Positions 38,501-43,750 of a stretch of DNA of 61,834 nt are shown in pieces. Where the stretch lies: the NCBI GenBank assembly GCA_011050085.1, contig DRGL01000082.1:1-61834 (forward strand), in the 5' to 3' direction. The notes beneath the pieces are model-generated. The model saw only the letters and a program-made list of their open reading frames with translations. It searched no databases and was not told the origin of the DNA. The stretch's first letter is position 1, and each line of letters opens with the position of its first letter. This DNA comes from Pricia antarctica. GTDB taxonomy: Bacteria > Bacteroidota > Bacteroidia > Flavobacteriales > Flavobacteriaceae. The position numbers and the translations under genes were made by a program.

Positions 38501-40989
38501 CCATTGATTATCTATGGGATTTTGGGGATGGCAATTCGTCTGACGAGGTATCACCGACCCATATGTATGCGAATGCAGGTACGTTCGACGTTACCCTTAC
38601 CGTTACCGATGAGGATAACTTGACCGATGCGACTACCTTACAAGTAGTTGCTCAAGCTCCTGTTACCCCGCAATTCACGCTACGCATAAATGCGGGCGGT
38701 CCACAAGTCGTAGAAAATGGGAAGACCTTTTCAGCCGACAGAAATTTTGTAGGAGGTAAATCCTACACCAATGTGAACGCTATTCTGCCTCCACTTTATC
38801 AAACGGAACGAAGTGCGCTACCACCAAACTTCGGATATGAAATTCCGGTTAATAATGGCAGTTACAGGGTTACGTTACATTTTGCGGAACTTTTCTGGGG
38901 CGCAAACGGAGGATCTCCAGGAGGTGTCGGCAGACGTATATTCGATGTATTTATGGAAGGTAATACTGTACTCAACGATTACGATATCATATCAGATGTT
39001 GGTAGCCAGACTGTGGTAACCAAGACTTTTGATGTAATCGTTCAAGATGGTACCTTGAGTCTAGCACTAGATGCTGCAGGTAGCGATGGTCGTAATGAAC
39101 CAAAATTATCCGCTATCGAAATCGTGAGTGTTGGTGCCACAAATGCCGCACCTACAGCAGTGGCCAATGCCAGTGCATCGAGGGGAGTGGCACCGTTTGA
39201 AGTCCAATTCAACGCTGATGGCTCAAACGATGATGATGATATCGTTTCATATCTATGGGACTTTAAGGATGGTATTACATCGAATCTTGAAAACCCACAG
39301 CATACTTTCAATACACCGGGTATCTATAATGTTAGCTTGATTGTATCAGATGCAGAAGGTGAGACCGACGAGGCGTTCATAACCATAACGGTTGACGAGC
39401 CTGTAGTCAATGATTTCGCCCTCCGTATTAATGCCGGTGGACCTAGTTTGACACATAATGGTAAAGTGTTCGCGGCAGATCGAAATTTTGTAGGCGGAAA
39501 ATCCTACACCAATAACGCGGCAGCGTTACCCACGCTTTATAAAACCGAACGCAGTGCTTTGCCGCCTAACTTTGGCTATGCAATACCTCTGGAGAACGGT
39601 AATTATGAAGTTACCCTCCATTTTGCGGAACTTTTCTGGGGAGCCCAAGGTGGAAGCCCAGGTGGAATAGGTCGACGTATTTTCGATGTGAAAATGGAAG
39701 GTACTACCATACTGGACGATTTTGATATGATTGCTCAAGCTGGCTCAGAAACGGTTATTACCAGAACCTTCGAGGTAACGATTAGTGACGGAGAACTGAA
39801 TTTGGCTCTTGATGCCGAAGGTTCCGATGGTCGAAATGAGCCGAAATTGTCAGCCATTGAAATTATAGGTTCGGGCGTAAGCGATAAAATGGATCCAATT
39901 GCCAATGCGGGAATCGATGTCGAAACTGAATTACCGAACAGTGGGTTCACGCTTCCAGGAAGCGGTAGTGATCCCGACGGAGGAGCTGTTTCATATCAGT
40001 GGATACAAGTTGATGGACCAGATACGGCCTTACTATCCAATGAGAATACCTCAGAACTAACGGCAGAAATACTTGTTGAAGGTTCGTATGTATTCCGATT
40101 GACCGTAACGGATGATGAGGGTATCACTGCCTTTGATGAGGTAAGAGTCACCGCAGTGCAAGGAAACAATAGTCAAATTTGGCTTGAAGCCGAATGCGCA
40201 ATTGTAGGTTCTGGCTGGAACATAGAGAACGATGGAGGGCAATCAGGCGGACAGTATCTGACCCCACCTACATCATTCCAATCGTCAGCCTCAAATGAAC
40301 CTAGTTCTATGGTAAGCTTTGATTTTTCAGTCACGGCCGGTACGTATAAAATATTCGGACTCGTCAAAACACCGAGCGGTACTCAAGATAGTTTCTGGGT
40401 ACGCGTCAACGGTGGACCGTGGGTTCGTTGGAACAGTATTCCACCAAGCAATAATTTTGTTTGGCACAGGATACATCTCAACGAGCAATTGAGTCAACCT
40501 CGTAATTTCGAATTTGTTGAAGGTGTCAATAGAATCGATATAGGTCACCGAGAAGGTGGGGTTGCGCTTGACAAGTTGTATGTTACCCAGACTGATGATA
40601 TTCCGACCGATTTGGGAGGTTTGTCTACCAACTGTGGCAGTACAGCGAAATCTTTTGATTCAGAAACCTTTGTGAATACGTCAAGTAGTACGACTCAAAA
40701 GATGCCAGAAGGATATGATGCACCAGTTGCCAATGAGGTAAGTATGTATCCGAATGCAGCTGATGTAAGTACACAGATTACAATGTCGAATCCTGAGGCC
40801 GAAATAAACAAACTCTACGTTTATGATGTTTCCGGACGGTTGATACGAAGTTATGAAGGATTACAACTTAAAACCAGTGCCGATGCCTATGTACTGCAAG
40901 TCTCAAATCTCAATAATGGGATATATCTCTTGAGAATGGTGGCTAGTGATGGCAGTGTATTTGACGAAAAGTTAGTAGTTCGCCATTGA
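20590..40989 (+). CDS. Giant T9SS-secreted multidomain surface protein, 6,799 residues
   Basis: A single open frame for a secreted protein. Residues 1-20 form a signal peptide ending ASLAFSQ. Modules seen by eye, residues approximate: lectin-like 21-284, 1627-1904, 3066-3322; cadherin 288-384, 951-1054, 1219-1324; malectin-like carbohydrate-binding 388-585, 1327-1517, 2013-2189, 3329-3499, 4511-4679; malectin 704-854, 5494-5646, 6031-6181, 6276-6427; lamin-tail 1056-1204; sorbosone-dehydrogenase-like propellers 2319-2754 and 3631-4092; DUF4114-like 2862-3061, 4216-4404, 4917-5126; PKD 5316-5489, 5854-6024, 6184-6269, 6434-6524; CBM6-like 6527-6684; T9SS type A signal 6716-6799 (VSMYPN, GIYLLRMV, ending EKLVVRH). 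Likely a cell-surface adhesin or glycan-binding protein; no confident catalytic site is seen. A strong terminator follows. Confidence 0.93.
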   Translation: MRKITLLSFFLLFASLAFSQTPCSPLSPLDCSEVVVSLPVDFGFDAGIPNTIQDKNSLGTGFTAVLEHSESRRPGDLPISDETLNGYEPSLLTLNAGSLEIVSQGGIAYLDPPISSNNNNQVNTLGVGINALEGAIVIQTKLLNIVTGGSAAQAGIWFGFDEDNFVKLDVNDSNIELRVEIDGASVNGVPGQIQQNLGASGQDLRLEMVVDPNTLTVEAFYSIGLGARTLLGNLPIPSSYFEGRDISASTEEDNVSFAGIYATHRNGAQFTARFDEFKVENLAVAPNQAPVVENQTFTVSEDIAVGSSVGVVAATDTDSSDLIYTITAGNIGSEFSIDAATGEITTNLNLDFNSTQQYTLAVEVSDGELVDSADIVIDVTEILETSSFEAHINFQDRVTVPPSGYLADYGKAFGTNSLTLGSTTYNYGWKRLSDGTAVDISDEAANNGNGAGRNRIPNIYGSATDQEKLEGTLIHFQGDNVINNTGGQPAWLGQPRGNESIWELEIPNGIYAVTIGLGDKDSGNLDSRHSATIEGFTIIPAYKPNPGQTVVETMVVEVSDGVLTMTGLGGFNSKITHIDVIESDGTPVQGSLSFEPSTVSTILVAGTQELFSSNLSGAGATTIGIVINDNINADDKNITDANDWLTLPATVSGGVVDFSIDASELVEGDIRNNTIIASEKGTRPASLTADVSITRAPISNVTAPYRLNVAGSDYIKNDDSYQTDTNVYLEEQSPTTVSATSYTPYTVPGGHQDLYFPRRYGTEFSYNFPIDNGLYTVALHMVENFQTSANARIFDVSLEGTVVIDDIDLFAAYGKGGLGLLSFDVEVLDGELNIDFVASVNNAIVQAIEILPVISNDGTDILTFAFNEQTAPAIIDSETNSITIEVANGTVLDVLEPVITISDNATVSPASGVAVDFSAGAVTYTVTAEDGTTVQDWQVTVTEAVLSNSPPTITSPATAGIVENEIDAITVTAIDDNDSEGPGLQFALSGVIDDALFDIDVVTGVVTFKSAPDYEIPVDTGADNVYDIQVTVTDSGALTATQEIAITVTNISEGDTILVINEIMRDPAIVTDGMGEWFELYNPGTEDVNIEGWRISDNDSDIHIIENGGPLLVPAGEYLILANNSNVITNGGLIVGYQYSGFTLANSGDEIVLVDASDFEIDRVEYTDASFPNQAGASIALNEFTDDNNVGTNWTAATQAYGKGDLGSPGVTNDGKANESPLITTTDTIEVEENQTAVIDVDVTDDLDSEGSGITYGFGGGVDDTLFAIDSSTGVLTFLTEPNVDTPNDDGADNIYNIQVAATDSGALINTLDIAITVIDVLPQQDAFEAHVNFSDKNRVPPIEYAVDYGKEFGFSSITSGTTSYAYGWKLLNTGLPFDASDDALNNDTGVGRNRIGAAYDTATEIEKLQGTLVHFQGDNIPSWGDGQPRKNELFWELEIPNGIYEITLGLGDKAPGNIDSRHTATLEGYTIISAFNPIDQEVRTASMVVEVTDGVLTLNGLGGYNSKITHIDVIESTDAPVSGVLVFTPTVSDATLAAGTTGIFSSELSGENASDFGLAINDNLDESGSNDWLTLPTITDLGQLDFAADATLLAVGESKNSTVIATAKGFTPAILVANLTVSEGTLPCNPLSNLPCDQIATVLPLSLDFAVANGNLSESGMTMVLAPSARLASDDAIADANVSGFAPSRIQQSATGLTITSTKGIFYSQMANQGNPNSTDTNSQMNALGMGMITPSSVFSVSSTLASPDFSVSAGNNAQQAGIWFGLDEDHYVKLAVIKTGNSTGKVQLQVENMDENSPETAFLELDTNNIATGAGDITLRMEFDPISNTVQGFYTLNGGAEVLVANGVADSFQVPASYFAGTSYTSTNPSEVLNFAGIFTTHRRSDVDQPITVLFKNFNIIEEEQPLSLTFNVSALNFSGIVGEVTSPQTVTVSSSSGNPTYVLSDDPDSLEWLILPNATELGDIEFGIQPDLPVGSYSTTIFASDQPDLGYANAEMRVNLEITETPNDFAVNINFSDAATPAPVDYELDSGLPFGDRGNGLNYGWFQTNGTTLLNLSENARNRNYPALDIKQRTLIHMQYGDVNGNSGVLTEGIWEIDVPNGTYNVSVGVGDPDVDSQGTSPIHRINAEGVNLIDNFAPTGAAGSATRFSNGSRNVSVSDGRLTISADAANGGFNTKINTISITAANAGVQTPRVVAVTPVDGANNVSVSPTISANDLFLPNVNIDGNTGVDNSSITNATVRLFKQGSTSQIGASVNGTGGGDAINLAPNLPLESNTTYIFEIDGVLDLVGEPFEFFTSSFTTGDGNTGPTTDLDNVSFNRSGAVASGSKYSTLTIGPDGKLYGLVISGDIHRWTISADGTLADLETLSAWKSVYGSRTSVGMVFDPAATSNNLIAYVSHNSGGLNGAPDWDGKISRLSGANLQTEELIVTDLPRSTKDHLTNSLTFKPGEPNVLYFNQGSNSAAGKPDNSWGNREESLLTAATLRLDLSLLPSTLPLNVHTTRNATAINTVDVNSPTLDGQYNPYYINAPLTLFATGIRNAYDLVWHTNGQLYVPTNGTAGGSNAPASIDGTRRPDGSFYDHSNPLVYPIIPASNGNNVQRDWLFRIDPTTDIGFYGHPNPFRGEFVLNRGDADVDNSVYDNIAADENYRGAAFDFEYNKSPNGVIEYQSDAENGNLKGALLVVRYSNSSDIIALVPDGPNGDISTFKEGIPGFGGFQDPLDLIEDVNTGNIYVSDYARSEIVLLKPSNEAVPTARIVLNLEEVTGDAITNLDTFTQEVLLSNLGNATLSDIQAQIIGVDANQFAIVGIPTSINAQNSASFTIDFTPTSDGPKYADLVLSGTGADAVTIPLRGLGKLGLGGNSEPSLQWILDTQLGEGVVDVGDTNPATNLVNLPNGSSYNDILGDELAIQKFERAVDAPVTLELLSVYGPTSSNPVVAFGWYGSGNSSTTNELFTITNSPLSNGQTLNAPITGATEFDPGTESFGFYSRWPAFNNRQLFSEDILNTFSDAIPHHVRVYELPGEENAYIIATEEHISGFDYQDIVVIARNIRPFDDTPLVACSPISTLDCNELEVALPFALNFDGTEGGLSDTGFTMVDNPSARITADGPITNPNVPGYEPSKLSISNGNLILNANNGIAFVTNGSGTNQSTEVNSQINTLGVGINAGNFRNFDISTSIINPYTDASNNSEQAGVWFGLNEDNFVKLVATAASQIELRSESGGLSGDVDQVIATVPNLNNSTVQLRLNVDVENNLLTAYYVLNSGAEAVLGSLPLPLSYVSGNLAYDNLSFAGIFATKRRELTADVNYTFEDFAITSDNIVAFEPVKINFSLPEDVPPSGYLTDSGLGYGDRGNTYSYGWLNTSGTSTLDLSERARNRAVAGVDILQNTLVHMQFQNVDATGQEGIWEISVPNGIYNVLVGVGDANVDGQANTEPFHTINVEGVNAINRYSPSGVAGSSTRFTSGMATATVTDGRLTIDAFGGFNTKITSLEIYQGGVIDQPFFADVNPADNAVNVAINDFQITVNVVVPSGYELDKASLDGNVNLYEIVNGNEVLVPSNSNDTGGGDAITLTPLSSVKAFTNYRFRLTNGVEANRFGDLNDRIPFTPFESDFTTGDEATLTPLDLTGVEFTKIAGGTALGEGTLNQRFSSLVVGPDERLYASTIGDFASDGKIYRWDMADDGTLENLEILSPVLQGAPHPVSGARNNNDRLIIGFAFDPAATADNLIAYITHSFASESAGPEWDGVLSRLSGPDLSVVEDLIIHLPRSSKDHLTNSITFDPQGTMYINQGSNSAGGQPDGSWALRPERLLTAAVLKLELNKLPTNLPFSAFTTDDIGVINAASSTSFTMSDGTYNPYATNAPLTLFSTGVRNAYDLVWHSNGWLYVPTNGTAGGSNTPATADYSLARRIDGLNTVPSAPATFSNETQKDWLFKTKGGSYHGHPNPYRGEFILNHGGAPYSGVPGQQEASHTDVRKYPVTLGPDPNYREPAFDFEFNKSPNGVIEYRSDAFGGKLQGLLMVVRFSGQDDLLVMQPEANGNIGNVNGDVPGLGGFDDPLDVVEDPKTGNIYVSEYDRDGNGSPKLTLLRAAVPATTGPKIAAAPVELIFETTVNDDGNKTDIKTVEVTNDGKELLNISSAVITGSFANQFDGVQPAGAISINPGESQIYTVTYAPTLDNSDLGYQQASLTITSDAIDNPNFSVGLHALKKRGFEGGNEPALQDVVDALGIGIDVGWTTLANGTNVNPLGDESEVELWIKASEAPINVTPVGRYSPGETLPFGWYTNDNGIIETNEVAILSGGIENAQTLFPPILSGETSFNPQGAVFGFYVESNTFNRFSYTQDEVNAVQEAGVTHRTRIYPMADREGNPVENSYLIAFEDASNGDYQDYMFIIDNVIPYESGLLALDFNKEDIGFIASINQEEIPVQQITLSGNGGITSDGIDLVASEEWVVIPDNFELGVAFDVNVNTSGLSIGSYQATVIASAPNYEEALVNVSLDITNELVYTYQFNFQTPDDIETSPAGFIDDIGSGYGGQSTILGDLSYGWVLPGTLTPAEAGVNGRNRASGTQDGVLLKTFTILGHATTATYPLRDWVVNVPNGTYSVNISVGERDFADSNHVLDVNGTTVVNFDQENNNPENLVYFNDTKFVDVTDGLLRLSLNPQGFNAKVNYIRLAPIDNSLLPPTVLANFEGNESAPDTYRGTVEITLEATDNSQSGGIARLEYVLDGNPVVSYSQPISISGEGVHSLFVTAEDNNGNISEKTFDFSIETPTGAMLAIENMTKVPGTDRSFPSDDYYTFHRLGNPGQALVHDSNVMRLNNTGTGDLIVTDAIVSDTNDYTYEVLNSNGITVTLPVTIAPGSFADLDITFIGTTGNGNNGIFVEDIEIVTNADNALENTAVLHGAYSPQPEGGDEINAQEVFDAFGFQSSMLSIVNDEGTITPPNNIRFRPSSNFPLAENIDAGYEGDLILSSNFVQADPSKPVIGIQLSALHGGPGSNGARFVQVNGTGTVGGMNFSHDGAYYQTLLPKTGANINFDTANTINGPFRIAISSYLSSGGNNISGDRPDLLGLRIYKVIDNKGNIVPNEYIGLQDFVQDGCGAGSANCDWNDNTFYFINIRPEGVPTAQPTEAYLANVGEALNFDIAQYFDNGYPGNTLTINASVANGSLPSWLTYNPVDGTLSGTPPMDVPGSIEVAFDALDGNGLTASTSLTININEPPVAVDDEKTTTQNVAILIEDLLANDSEPNGQEINILTVDSPLSGEAVLQADGVSILYTPDTDYVGSDSFSYTIEDESGLTASANVTITITAENQAPEALIVTSTNEGPAALFVEFTGSGSTDENLATVRYAWNFGDGLGTSSDPDTSYTFSSAGMYTVSLTVTDDAGLSDVATTSITVSAPPNTPPSAVAIATQNTSNPLQFSFDGSGSNDSEGAVSYSWNFGDGNSSTQLTPSHTYGLAGSYDVSFTVTDEGGLTDVVTLQVVAEEPISNGFALRINAGGPQVVQNGETFSADNNFAGGKIYVNNSATVPDLYKTERSASPPTFAYNIPLANGNYRIVLHFAEIYHGATGGGTGGTRRRVFDVTLEGRIIMNDYDINADVGPQTPVTKTFEVAISDGQMNLVFDAAGGDGVDQPKVSAIEVIGIENPVVDCELPLAWTNADIGAVAANGDTCFDNGRFEVSASGADIWGSADEFHYVYQQLEGDGEIIAQVMSLDQTNVWAKAGVMMRNDLDANSASALMIIAPNPTNIGGPAFSFQNRTTKGSTMGTGNFTAPALLPGGFPHYVRLVRSGSTFTGYISETNGNWTQVGVQNIAMGQNIFVGLATTSHSDGNLTNAVYENVNVITNQPQNEGPTASIVANPISGTAPLEVSFDSSGSTDDKNIVSYLWDFKDGAISTEENPTHTFAAGIYNVSLTVFDAENEADEATVSITVQVPNSAPTAVASATPNSDNPLQFNFDGSGSGDTQGTIDYLWDFGDGNSSDEVSPTHMYANAGTFDVTLTVTDEDNLTDATTLQVVAQAPVTPQFTLRINAGGPQVVENGKTFSADRNFVGGKSYTNVNAILPPLYQTERSALPPNFGYEIPVNNGSYRVTLHFAELFWGANGGSPGGVGRRIFDVFMEGNTVLNDYDIISDVGSQTVVTKTFDVIVQDGTLSLALDAAGSDGRNEPKLSAIEIVSVGATNAAPTAVANASASRGVAPFEVQFNADGSNDDDDIVSYLWDFKDGITSNLENPQHTFNTPGIYNVSLIVSDAEGETDEAFITITVDEPVVNDFALRINAGGPSLTHNGKVFAADRNFVGGKSYTNNAAALPTLYKTERSALPPNFGYAIPLENGNYEVTLHFAELFWGAQGGSPGGIGRRIFDVKMEGTTILDDFDMIAQAGSETVITRTFEVTISDGELNLALDAEGSDGRNEPKLSAIEIIGSGVSDKMDPIANAGIDVETELPNSGFTLPGSGSDPDGGAVSYQWIQVDGPDTALLSNENTSELTAEILVEGSYVFRLTVTDDEGITAFDEVRVTAVQGNNSQIWLEAECAIVGSGWNIENDGGQSGGQYLTPPTSFQSSASNEPSSMVSFDFSVTAGTYKIFGLVKTPSGTQDSFWVRVNGGPWVRWNSIPPSNNFVWHRIHLNEQLSQPRNFEFVEGVNRIDIGHREGGVALDKLYVTQTDDIPTDLGGLSTNCGSTAKSFDSETFVNTSSSTTQKMPEGYDAPVANEVSMYPNAADVSTQITMSNPEAEINKLYVYDVSGRLIRSYEGLQLKTSADAYVLQVSNLNNGIYLLRMVASDGSVFDEKLVVRH
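25470..33800 (+). repeat. Tandem 4-kb internal duplication in the giant gene
   Basis: Two consecutive blocks share the order lectin-like, malectin-like, Ig-like (Big_5 type), beta-propeller, ASH-like and DUF4114-like: block one about 25470-29770, block two about 29785-33800. Matching landmarks include TGIRNAYDLVWHTNG / TGVRNAYDLVWHSNG and FDFEYNKSPNGVIEY / FDFEFNKSPNGVIEY. Block one has one extra Ig-like domain after its lectin module, so one copy gained or lost it. Confidence 0.85.
37070..39870 (+). repeat. Three closely related malectin repeats with PKD spacers
   Basis: Three malectin copies at about 37070-37525, 38680-39130 and 39415-39870 share segments such as LRINAGGP, YKTERSA and RRIFDV. 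Copies two and three are nearly identical over long stretches (LHFAELFWGA, SPGG, then GSDGRNEPKLSAIEI). PKD domains separate them. Such similarity suggests recent copying or gene conversion. Confidence 0.85.
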
Positions 40990-41300
40990 ATTGATTTGTA
41001 GTATCATTCGAGAATTTTACGAATAAAAAGGGAGCAGTTACAACTGCTCCCTTTTTTTATTTCCACATCTTTTCTACTAATCTATTTCGTTATGTTCTTC
41101 ATCGATACTTTAATCTTACCACTGAAATCCATTAGTAACTTATTGGCAGTGAGTGGATAGATATTTTTTATTAAATAATTAACACATTTAAAGCAATATT
41201 TCCAAACCCTTGAGTAATAATCTCGTAAGTAATAATAAGAACACCAGTTAAATTACCATCAAAACGCACTATTAACCATTAATAAAAACTAAGAACAATT
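40990..41300 (+). other. Intergenic region between giant gene and lipoprotein
   Basis: Holds the terminator at 41026-41058 and then about 240 AT-rich bases that must contain the lipoprotein promoter. No TAnnTTTG match was found on the plus strand, and no other gene or RNA is recognised. Confidence 0.5.
41026..41058 (+). terminator. Rho-independent terminator after the giant gene
   Basis: A 10-bp stem, gggagcagtt pairing with aactgctccc around a tiny loop, is followed by seven T residues. It lies 37 bases past the giant gene stop and has A residues on the 5' side, so it could also serve the opposite strand. Confidence 0.9.
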
Positions 41301-43319
41301 ATGAAAAGCAATACTTTTAAATCAATTTTTCTCTATGGAATGTTAGGGCTTTGCTTTGCATTCCTAGCATCCTGTGATGAAGAAGAAAATTTGAATACGG
41401 CAAAAACCTTGGCAACTTGCACAGACGGAATGATGAATGGTGATGAAATCGGTATTGATTGCGGTGGCGCTTGTGGGCCTTGTGAAGAGGGTATGGAGCT
41501 TGGTCGTCGTGCCGAGTTGTATGTATCCAACAATGCAAATGGCGATATTACAAAGTTTAGTATAACGGGCGATTCAGTGATTACATATACCACAGCATCT
41601 GATGAAGCTGAGGGTATTTATTTTGATATTGAACAAGATTTGGTGGTTCAAGCTTCACGTTCCGGACTTACCTTAGATGCTTATAAAGGCCTAAGCATGC
41701 TAACTGAAGATTCCGATGCTACTTCAGATTTTAGCGGCGCTGCCGATTTAGAGAGTCCACGTGAGATTGCTGTGAGCGGTGACACTTATGTGGTTTCCGA
41801 TAACGGTTCCAATACATATTTTGTTTATACCAAGAGCGGTGACAGTTTTACCTTGACAAGCACGGTTGAAATTCCTTTTCCGGTTTGGGGTATCACCTTT
41901 AAGGGTAAAGATTTGTATGGCGTTGTAGACAACACTGGTGATTTGGCTGTTTTCAATAATTTCGAAGCCAATGCGAAAGATGGTGTTTTGATACCCTCTA
42001 AAAGAGTAACTATCGGAGGTATCGTGCGTACACATGGTTTAACGTACGATGGAACAGACGATGTAATGATAATGACGGATATAGGAGACGCTGCCAATGT
42101 AACAGACGACGGCGGTTTTCATGTAATAGCCGATTTTTCTAGAAAATTCGATGCACTGTCTGACGGTGAAGTGTTGCCTGCTAGCTTGCAGGTACGTGTT
42201 GCTGGACCTTCTACTAGTATGGGTAACCCAATCGATGTAGCGTATGATTCGGAGACTGATGCCGTGTATATCTCTGAAGTTGGAAATGGAAAAGTATTAG
42301 GTTTCACAGCAATCGGTGATGGTGGTGATTTAACCCCTACCTATACGAAGGACTTAATGTTGGCCTCCTCGATTTATTTTTCAAGTGAAGAAACGGATGG
42401 TAATATTGGAAACGAAAGTGTAGCACAGCGTACTTGGCTCTATGCTACTAACAATGCGAACGGTGATATTAATGTATATGATAGCCAAGCGGGACTGCAG
42501 AAATCTGTGACTTCTGAATCGAATGCCTCTGAAGGCATCTATTATTCTGCTCTAAACGATTTGGTGATACAAGCCTCTCGATCTAATCTTCGTCTTGAAA
42601 ATTATAGTGGTTTTTCCGGAATTCCCAACGGCGCTGTAGCAAATCCTGATTTTGCTAGCTCTGCAGGCTTAGTAAGTCCTAGGGAAATTGCAGTATCGGG
42701 CAATCGAATCGTTGTTTCTGATAATGGGGAAAACAAGTTCTATATTTACTGTTTCGATGGTTTTTCATTCAAGTTAGTTAGTACGTTGGTAACGAATTGC
42801 AATCTTTGGGGCATAACCTTTAAAGGAAACGATCTACTTGCAGTAGTTGATAAATCTAGCGACTTGGCCATATATACCGATTTTATTGAAAACAACAAGA
42901 CTGACGGTGTAGTTTCCCCTGATAAGCGAATTACGATTGAAGGTATCGTAAGAACCCATGGTATCGATTACAGTGAAGCAGCAGACGTATTGGTAATGAC
43001 TGATATAGGAGATGCCGATGACGCCAACACGGATGGTGGGTTTCAGGTAATTCAGAATTTTAACGCTTTATTGGAAGCTACACCAAACGGTAGTTCCATT
43101 GCGCAATCTCAACAGATTAGGATTTCTGGACCATCGACACGCTTAGGAAATCCTATAGATGTGGCTTACGATCACAAGACACAAACTGTCTATATTGCAG
43201 AAGTCGGAAACGGAAAGATTCTAGGTTTTAGTGACGTTTTAAATTCCAACGGAAACATAGTACCGACGGTTCATACCGATCTTACGTCCGCCTCTTCAAT
43301 TTATCTTTATAATAACTAA
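41301..43319 (+). CDS. Lipoprotein with two homologous propeller-like halves
   Basis: A 672-residue predicted lipoprotein. The signal peptide ends in a lipobox, LASC, with the acylated cysteine near residue 25, followed by DEEE, a surface-export-like acidic stretch. A cysteine-rich linker, CTDGMMNGDEIGIDCGGACGPC, follows. The rest is two homologous halves of about 290 residues that share blocks such as NNANGDI, EGIYF / EGIYY, SPREIAVSG, WGITFKG, IVRTHG, MTDIGDA and GNPIDVAYD, with features of a beta-propeller. The function is unknown. It follows the giant gene but is separated by a terminator, so it has its own promoter within the 311-base gap, where I found no clear -7 box. Confidence 0.85.
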   Translation: MKSNTFKSIFLYGMLGLCFAFLASCDEEENLNTAKTLATCTDGMMNGDEIGIDCGGACGPCEEGMELGRRAELYVSNNANGDITKFSITGDSVITYTTASDEAEGIYFDIEQDLVVQASRSGLTLDAYKGLSMLTEDSDATSDFSGAADLESPREIAVSGDTYVVSDNGSNTYFVYTKSGDSFTLTSTVEIPFPVWGITFKGKDLYGVVDNTGDLAVFNNFEANAKDGVLIPSKRVTIGGIVRTHGLTYDGTDDVMIMTDIGDAANVTDDGGFHVIADFSRKFDALSDGEVLPASLQVRVAGPSTSMGNPIDVAYDSETDAVYISEVGNGKVLGFTAIGDGGDLTPTYTKDLMLASSIYFSSEETDGNIGNESVAQRTWLYATNNANGDINVYDSQAGLQKSVTSESNASEGIYYSALNDLVIQASRSNLRLENYSGFSGIPNGAVANPDFASSAGLVSPREIAVSGNRIVVSDNGENKFYIYCFDGFSFKLVSTLVTNCNLWGITFKGNDLLAVVDKSSDLAIYTDFIENNKTDGVVSPDKRITIEGIVRTHGIDYSEAADVLVMTDIGDADDANTDGGFQVIQNFNALLEATPNGSSIAQSQQIRISGPSTRLGNPIDVAYDHKTQTVYIAEVGNGKILGFSDVLNSNGNIVPTVHTDLTSASSIYLYNN

Positions 43320-43342
43320 AAATAGTACCAGGTGACCATAAG

Positions 43343-43376
43343 GCCTGGAGCCTTTTGTAGGCTTCGGGCTTTTTTT
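43343..43376 (+). terminator. Rho-independent terminator after the lipoprotein
   Basis: gcctggagcc pairs fully (with two G-U pairs) with ggcttcgggc around a 7-base loop and is followed by seven T residues. It lies 23 bases after the lipoprotein stop. A degenerate copy of the surrounding block occurs at 47782-47832. Confidence 0.88.
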
Positions 43377-43750
43377 GAGTTTTGAAACTTCAAAAGTTTA
43401 ACATAAATGAAAATAGTTGAAAAATTAGTTTCATTTTATCGCTTCTGAATACTTAAAAAAGAACCATAAACAAAGTAGAAATTTATCAGGTCGGTTAAAA
43501 TTAATCTAAGTGATTGCTCGTTAATGTCTTTGTGGTTTTTTATGAAAGGGAGAAAAGTTCTTTAGCCAAACTAAAAGTTCTTGTCGTTTATCGTTTTTTA
43601 CGGTAATTAATCTAAAAATAGGATATTCTGGTTTATTCCTTATAAATTCAAAATTTTGGATTTCATTTTTGTGCACAAGTCCAAATTCTATTGACCTAAA
43701 ATTAAATTATTGTTGCAGAATTTAAGCGAATTGCATTTATATGAAATTAT
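43377..43750 (+). other. Intergenic region upstream of the surface conjugate cluster
   Basis: About 370 AT-rich bases with no credible gene. It probably carries the promoter of the ATP-grasp gene at 43751, but no full TAnnTTTG box with a -33 partner was found. Confidence 0.45.

Noticed and set aside
37070-39870. CRISPR-like repeat pattern
   Set aside because: The repeated segments are protein domains of about 450 bases within a coding frame, not short repeats with spacers.
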